Origin: an uncultured Chloracidobacterium sp.
GTDB taxonomy: Bacteria; Acidobacteriota; Blastocatellia; Pyrinomonadales; Pyrinomonadaceae
Assembly (NCBI GenBank): GCA_936914845.1
Contig: CAKZGE010000004.1
Location: 124,001 to 188,000 of the forward strand
Direction: 5' to 3'
DNA: 64,000 nucleotides
Shown here piece after piece: positions 59,038-64,000 of the stretch; position 1 is the stretch's first letter, and each line of letters opens with the position of its first letter. The position numbers and the translations under genes were made by a program. The notes under the pieces were generated by a model. It saw only the letters and a program-made list of their open reading frames with translations, searched no databases and was not told the origin of the DNA.

Positions 59038-61176
59038 TCAACTTACAAAGGCCGTGCCTTTTGTCGATGCCTGAGCCATACGGGCCGCCGGCGGCGAATA
59101 TTTCTTTGGGCTCGGCGGCGGCGGCGGCGGGATCGGGTCGGATTTTTTGCCCGCTTCCGCTTTATCGGCCTCTTTGGCCTCGGCCGGAGCGTCAGGACTG
59201 CTGCCGCCTCCGGAACCGGCCATACCGCCGCTGTTCAATTGGACCATTGTTCCCTTGATGGCAACCCCGGCCGGGCCGATATCGATAAAAGATCCGCCGG
59301 CCTTGAGCGAGATCTGGGTGCCGCCTTCGACGATCACCTTCATTCCGCCTTTGATATGTACCTCGTTGCCGGCATCGACCGCATATTTGGTCCCGGTCTT
59401 GATCTGGGTAGAAGTGCCGACCTTAAGGGACATGGCCCCGTCGATCTTTTCTTTATGGTCGCCTTTTACGATCAGATTCTTGTCGCCTTTGATATTTTCG
59501 AGCTGATTACTTTCAACGATCAGATGGCGGTCATTGCCGATCGTTTCGAAGGAATCGTTCTTGATGCGCGTGTCCATGTTCTTTTCGCCATGGACGAAGA
59601 TCTGTTCGGAACCCTTTTTGTCCTCAAAGCGAAATTCGTTAAAACCGCCGCCGCCGATGGTCGAATTACTCTTCATCGTCGATTTGGTCTTTTCATCGGG
59701 CAGCTTATAAGGCGGCATATTGCCGGGGTTATAGACACAGCCGGTGATGATCGGACGATCCGGGTCGCCTTCGAGAAAATCGACCAGCACCTCCATACCG
59801 ATGCGGGGAATGAACATCATACCCCATTTATTGCCGGCCCAAGCATGAGCAACTCGTACCCAGCACGAACTGCCGATATCCATTTTGCCTTCGCGGTCCC
59901 AATGAAACTGAACTTTGACACGTCCGTATTTATCGGTAGAGATCTCTTCGCCGGGGCTGCCGACCACCGTGGCCGTCTGGCCGCCGGTAACAAGGGGTTT
60001 CGGTGTTTTTTGGAGCGGCCGAAAGACCGGTGCTCCTTCGCCATGAGGGATGCAGGTGAAGGTAGCTTCGCAAACGCCGAAGTTTTCTTCGATGCCCGGA
60101 TAGTCCGGGTTCTGTTCCATTTCGTGTTGAACAGATGTCAGAATGTAATCGCGGTTAAGCTCTTTATTCGGATGGTTGGCCATTGTAAACTTATGGCCTG
60201 CGGTCATGCTGCAGCAATCTGAAAAGCCGTCTGAAAAGCTCATGTGAGCATCAAGAGCCTCAATTCGGTTCTTAACGGTGTTCTTTTTATCCGGAAACAC
60301 TTTTTGCAGTTCGCTCGGTTGTTCGCCGCCGCTTTTGTCAATGCCGTCGTATTTGCGGGCATAGCCGCCCGGGTAATCGTAGATCTCTATCTGCTGGTTT
60401 CCGCCGGTATTAAAACGCGAGAGCTTCTGTTCATCAAGCTTCTGTGTCGGCAATTCGAAATTATGGTCCCAATTGGTAACCTTGCCGGGCTGCAGCTGAT
60501 ATTGAAATTGCCAATCGCGCATTGAGCTGACCCAATCATCGCCGCCGAGCTTTTCTTCGTAATAGGGAATTGTCGATTTATTCGGACACGGTTTATGGGC
60601 CTGCGGATCATTGCTGATGATCATCGTATCAACCCCGTCTTTGTGTTCAAAATAGTAATATATCCCTTCTTCTTCCATCAACCGGGCTGCAAAATCAAAA
60701 TCGCTTTCGCGGTATTGAACACAGTAGTTGCGCGGTTCGAAATTGCCGATCAGGGCTTTTTGGATCTTAAATCCTTCAAAAACCTTATCCAAGATCTGCG
60801 GCACGGTCTTTTGCTGAAAGATGCGGCTTTGCTGGCTTTGGGTCAATGCCCAAACCCGCGGCATGATGGTGGCGTAAAAAAACGAATAGCGACCGCTCCG
60901 GCGGCCCTGCTGCATACGGGTGATGATGCCGCTGAAGGTTCGTGCTCCTTCGTCAGACTGCGTGACGGAAACGGTTACCGCCTGACCAAGGGCGGTTTCC
61001 GGCGAAACGGTCTTTGCCTTGCGATCCTGGCGGCTTTCGTCATGCAGAAGCTCGACATCGATCTTGAAAAGCGATGAAAGTTCTTCGGTGGCTACCAATT
61101 TCCTGATCAACAAATAGTCCTTGCCAAAAGGGGTGGCAATGGACATGCGCCGGCCATCTTGCGTTATTTTTTGCAT
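59038..61176 (-). CDS. vgrG: Type VI secretion tip protein VgrG
   Basis: A 712-residue spike protein. The N-terminal gp27-like part holds LFKIDVELLHDE, GQAVTVSVTQSDEGARTFSGII and CVQYRESDFDFAARLMEEEGIYYYFEHKDG. A gp5-like OB region follows with EISTDKYGRVKVQFHWDREG and SCWVRVAHAWAGNKWGMMFIPRIGMEVLVDFLEGDPDRPI. A repetitive beta-helix needle follows (VESNQLENIKGDKNLIVKGDHKEKI). The last 60 residues are Pro/Ala/Glu-rich and disordered, with PPPPPPSP near the end and no toxin domain. GGAGAG nine bases before the ATG supports the start. It heads the run vgrG, DUF4123, PAAR, two small genes. Confidence 0.95.
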   Translation of the reverse strand: MQKITQDGRRMSIATPFGKDYLLIRKLVATEELSSLFKIDVELLHDESRQDRKAKTVSPETALGQAVTVSVTQSDEGARTFSGIITRMQQGRRSGRYSFFYATIMPRVWALTQSQQSRIFQQKTVPQILDKVFEGFKIQKALIGNFEPRNYCVQYRESDFDFAARLMEEEGIYYYFEHKDGVDTMIISNDPQAHKPCPNKSTIPYYEEKLGGDDWVSSMRDWQFQYQLQPGKVTNWDHNFELPTQKLDEQKLSRFNTGGNQQIEIYDYPGGYARKYDGIDKSGGEQPSELQKVFPDKKNTVKNRIEALDAHMSFSDGFSDCCSMTAGHKFTMANHPNKELNRDYILTSVQHEMEQNPDYPGIEENFGVCEATFTCIPHGEGAPVFRPLQKTPKPLVTGGQTATVVGSPGEEISTDKYGRVKVQFHWDREGKMDIGSSCWVRVAHAWAGNKWGMMFIPRIGMEVLVDFLEGDPDRPIITGCVYNPGNMPPYKLPDEKTKSTMKSNSTIGGGGFNEFRFEDKKGSEQIFVHGEKNMDTRIKNDSFETIGNDRHLIVESNQLENIKGDKNLIVKGDHKEKIDGAMSLKVGTSTQIKTGTKYAVDAGNEVHIKGGMKVIVEGGTQISLKAGGSFIDIGPAGVAIKGTMVQLNSGGMAGSGGGSSPDAPAEAKEADKAEAGKKSDPIPPPPPPSPKKYSPPAARMAQASTKGTAFVS

Positions 61177-61251
61177 GTGTTCTATCTCTCCAGCGGTGAT
61201 GTCGTTATAAGAATAACATAAACACTTTAGACACTACCCGTGAAATAAGAC

Positions 61252-61285
61252 GCATCCGGCACGTAAAAATTGCGGTACCGGATGC
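61252..61285. terminator. Hairpin between clpV and vgrG
   Basis: GCATCCGG and CCGGATGC form an 8-bp stem over an 18-base loop. A second stem, GGGCTGTT/AACAGCCC, lies at 61323-61351 close to the clpV stop. Neither has a clear T run, so termination is uncertain. Confidence 0.4.
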
Positions 61286-61359
61286 CGGAAATTGTGGAAT
61301 TTCTCTATTTTTGGATGAAAGCGGGCTGTTAAAAGTGGAATTCAACAGCCCGGCTAACA

Positions 61360-64000
61360 TTATTTTATGTCATAAAGGAATGAACCCTCGCCGCTGACAT
61401 TAACGTGAACGGACCTGATGCCGTCGCCGCTTGCCATTCGAGAAAGCACTTCGCCGCTCATTTCCGGCAGCAGCGTACCCGTTAAAATGTTATAAACATT
61501 GCGGGCTCCGCTGTCGACATCGGTGCAGCGGCTGGCGACGGTGTCGATAACGGCATCATCGTAGCTAAAGGCGGCTCCATGATTCTCTTCGATGCGGGTC
61601 TTGATCTTGCCAAGCTGCAGCTTTATGATAAGCCGCAGAATATCGTCCGAGATCGGATAGAACGGTACTGTGACCATACGGCCGAGAAGGGCGGGCTTGA
61701 ATGCCTGGACCAATTCCGGGCGAATGGCATCGATCAAACCTTCCGGTTCGGGTTTGGTATCCGGATCTGCACACAGCTTCATGATGGTGTCGGTGCCGAC
61801 GTTGGAGGTCAGCAGAATGACACAATTCTTGAAGTCGATCTCGCGGCCTTCGCCGTCTTCGAGCACACCTTTATCGAACACCTGAAAGAATAATTCCATC
61901 ACGTCCGGGTGGGCTTTTTCCACTTCATCGAGCAGAACTACCGAATACGGTTTGCGGCGAACGGCTTCGGTAAGCACGCCGCCTTCTCCGTAACCGACAT
62001 AGCCCGGAGGCGAGCCTTTTAGGCTGGAGACGGTATGAGCTTCCTGATATTCGCTCATATTGATCGAGATCAGATTGCGTTCGCCGCCATAAAGCGAATC
62101 GGCCAATGCCAAAGCCGTCTCGGTTTTACCGACGCCGCTGGTGCCGACAAGCAGAAATACGCCGATCGGGCGTTTGGGGTCGGTCAGCCCCGCACGGGCT
62201 GTGCGGATACGCTGGGAGATGGCTTCAAGGGCGTGATTTTGTCCTAGAACGCGTTCAGCAAGGGTCTTGTCCAAGTTCAGAACGGCGTGTATCTCATCGG
62301 CGACCATTTTGCCGATCGGGATGCCGGTCCAGCCGGAGATGACCTCGGCGACGATCTGTGCATTAACGACCGGTGCCATCAACGGATCTTCGCCCTGAAC
62401 TTCCTTGAGCTCAGCTTCGTAGCGTTTCAATTCTGAACGCAAAAAGTCTGCATCGACCGATTCGGCCGGCGCTGTATTTTCAGCGGCCGCGGGAGCTTCG
62501 CCCTCGGCAACCTCCTCGGCAGAGACCTCGCCGACCTGCGGCTCACCGGCCGGAGCTGCGGCAGTAGCGGCGGCGGCCAGCTTTCCATCAAGACGCGAAG
62601 CTTCCAGCTTTTGGCGAATGGTGCGGATCTTTGAGGTCAGATCTTTTTCTTTCTGCCATTGTTCATTGAGCTTTGCCAGCTGCTCTTCGGCTGCTGTTCG
62701 CTTTGCCAATAGATCTTTAAGGCGTTCGTCGTGCCCGCCGCCGGTGACCTGTTCACGTTCGAGTGAATCGATCTCCGAAGTAAGATTCTGGATGCGGCGT
62801 GTCGTATCTTCGACCGATGCCGGCGTTGCCCCTTGGCCGATAGCGACCTTGGCGCAGGCGGTGTCGAGCACCGAAACCGATTTATCGGGCAATTGACGGC
62901 CGGTTATATAGCGGCTTGAAAGCTTGACGCATTCGACCACGGCATCATCTAAAATACGAACATTGTGGTGATCCTCCATCTTGCCCAGCAAGCCGCGCAT
63001 CATGGCAACTGCTTTTTCCTCGTCCGGTTCATCGACCTTGACGACATGAAAGCGGCGAGCAAGTGCGGCGTCTTTTTCGAAATACTTCTTGTATTCTGCC
63101 CAGGTCGTGGCTGCGATCGTGCGAAGTTCGCCGCGGGCCAGGGCAGGTTTCAAAAGGTTGGCGGCGTCATTTTGGCCGGCCGCACCGCCGGCTCCGATCA
63201 TCGTATGAGCTTCATCAATGAACAGAATAATGGGCTGCGGCGAAGATTTTACTTCGTCGATAACCGATTTTAGACGGTTTTCGAATTCACCTTTAACGCC
63301 TGCACCTGCTTGTAGAAGCCCGAGATCAAGCGTGCGGACGGCGACATTGCGGAGCGGTTCCGGAACGTCGCCCTCGGCGATACGTGCCGCAAAGCCTTCG
63401 ACAACGGCGGTTTTACCGACGCCCGCTTCACCGGTCAGGATCGGGTTGTTCTGGCGACGCCTGGTCAGGATATCCACGATCTGGCGGATCTCTAGGTCAC
63501 GCCCAAGTATCGGGTCGATCTTTCCGGCCTTGGCCTTGGCCGTCAGGTCTTCCGTGTATTGGTCAAGGGCTTTGGTTTTGCCCGGAACGCCGGTGGCAAC
63601 CGGTTCTCCGGCGACACCGCCAGTTTCGCCAAGTGCTTTTGCTTCACGAGCCTCGGACGAATCCGCGGTTATTTCCGGCAGCTGCGAGCTGAGCGATTCA
63701 ACAGAGATATGATCGAATTCTTTTGAGATGTCGCGAGCAATACGGGCAAATGAGCCTTCGGAAAGCAGGGCCAGCACCAGATGGCCGGAACGGACACGAG
63801 ATTCGCCAAAATCGACAGAGGCCAACAGCCAAGCGTCCTGTATCCATTTTGGGATGCGGTCGCTGAGGCCGGGCGTGCGGGTGTTGCCGCTCTTGAGCCG
63901 ATCAAGTGCGGTGGCGACATCTTTCGTCAGACGGTCCAGATTTACTTCGTAGTGACGAGCGATCTTGTGCAGGTCTGTGTCGTCCTGCTCCAATATCTTC
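61360..64000 (-). CDS. clpV: Type VI secretion ATPase ClpV/TssH (N-terminus outside window)
   Basis: About 880 residues are visible. The frame is still open at the window edge and begins inside the Clp N-domain ([21 protein letters not shown]), so the start is missing. Two AAA+ modules are present: Walker [14 protein letters not shown] with [15 protein letters not shown], and [16 protein letters not shown] with [15 protein letters not shown]. Between them the coiled-coil middle domain contains an unusual Ala/Glu/Pro-rich insertion (about 465-520, [20 protein letters not shown] and onward). ClpV disassembles the contracted TssB/TssC sheath. The TssB/C-associated family is inferred from vgrG next to it and the ClpV-type N-domain motif [14 protein letters not shown]. 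Confidence 0.92.
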   Translation of the reverse strand, partial: KILEQDDTDLHKIARHYEVNLDRLTKDVATALDRLKSGNTRTPGLSDRIPKWIQDAWLLASVDFGESRVRSGHLVLALLSEGSFARIARDISKEFDHISVESLSSQLPEITADSSEAREAKALGETGGVAGEPVATGVPGKTKALDQYTEDLTAKAKAGKIDPILGRDLEIRQIVDILTRRRQNNPILTGEAGVGKTAVVEGFAARIAEGDVPEPLRNVAVRTLDLGLLQAGAGVKGEFENRLKSVIDEVKSSPQPIILFIDEAHTMIGAGGAAGQNDAANLLKPALARGELRTIAATTWAEYKKYFEKDAALARRFHVVKVDEPDEEKAVAMMRGLLGKMEDHHNVRILDDAVVECVKLSSRYITGRQLPDKSVSVLDTACAKVAIGQGATPASVEDTTRRIQNLTSEIDSLEREQVTGGGHDERLKDLLAKRTAAEEQLAKLNEQWQKEKDLTSKIRTIRQKLEASRLDGKLAAAATAAAPAGEPQVGEVSAEEVAEGEAPAAAENTAPAESVDADFLRSELKRYEAELKEVQGEDPLMAPVVNAQIVAEVISGWTGIPIGKMVADEIHAVLNLDKTLAERVLGQNHALEAISQRIRTARAGLTDPKRPIGVFLLVGTSGVGKTETALALADSLYGGERNLISINMSEYQEAHTVSSLKGSPPGYVGYGEGGVLTEAVRRKPYSVVLLDEVEKAHPDVMELFFQVFDKGVLEDGEGREIDFKNCVILLTSNVGTDTIMKLCADPDTKPEPEGLIDAIRPELVQAFKPALLGRMVTVPFYPISDDILRLIIKLQLGKIKTRIEENHGAAFSYDDAVIDTVASRCTDVDSGARNVYNILTGTLLPEMSGEVLSRMASGDGIRSVHVNVSGEGSFLYDIK

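Overview
The window looks like a chromosomal segment of an Acidobacteriota bacterium, most likely Blastocatellia or a close relative. This rests on two very large Oar-type TonB-dependent receptors with carboxypeptidase-regulatory N-termini, many secreted proteases, VCBS/FG-GAP proteins, Gram-negative envelope genes (rfaE1/rfaE2, type VI secretion) and moderately high GC. The assignment is inferred from gene content only.

Layout. 1-10421: an MFS transporter fragment, a POT peptide transporter, a secreted protein, a CAU tRNA, an Oar-type receptor, a small GIY-YIG-like protein and a pair of secreted M16 peptidase genes. 10437-18666: a compact prophage-like island. It has a CI-type repressor, an ImmA-like protease and a papain-like cysteine peptidase. 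A leftward operon follows (GH46-like endolysin, holin-like protein, two overlapping spanin-like genes, terminase, portal), and a rightward operon (HTH protein, possible scaffold, major capsid). I see no tail, connector, integrase, small terminase or replication gene. 18650-31615: DJ-1/PfpI protein, HtrA protease, a composite repeat array, aldehyde dehydrogenase, PEP carboxylase, a second Oar-type receptor, GDPD and cytidylate kinase. 31760-40834: tRNA-Arg and tRNA-His, subtilase, VCBS protein, ADP-heptose genes, rsmE, recR-ybaB, threonine aldolase and a glycine-zipper protein.

40908-47245: a cupredoxin/outer-membrane-barrel fusion beside a small Cys/His-rich secreted protein (probably metal related), a UvrD/Rep helicase, and an AT-richer, apparently 5'-truncated polyvalent-protein gene with an ADP-ribosyltransferase-like domain that has a small gene overlapping its 3' end. 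47523-50060: agmatine deiminase and N-carbamoylputrescine amidase, which together convert agmatine to putrescine. 50253-53205: two toxin-antitoxin-like modules. One (DUF4160/DUF2442) has an operator-like palindrome inside its promoter and a nonsense codon in its first gene. The other (PIN/RHH) sits exactly between lpdA and a degenerate copy of the lpdA 3' end. 53323-57286: a rhodanese-methyltransferase fusion followed by a persulfide-dioxygenase/rhodanese fusion (sulfur or chalcogen handling), then fumC. 57359-64000: a type VI secretion segment (clpV, vgrG, DUF4123 adaptor, PAAR protein and two small proteins), cut by the window edge.

The most unusual items are the tailless phage-like island with divergent capsid and terminase/lysis operons, the toxin-antitoxin cassette at the lpdA 3' end, the polyvalent ART gene, and the heptad/REP composite repeats. 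All functions come from reading motifs by eye; no database search was run.
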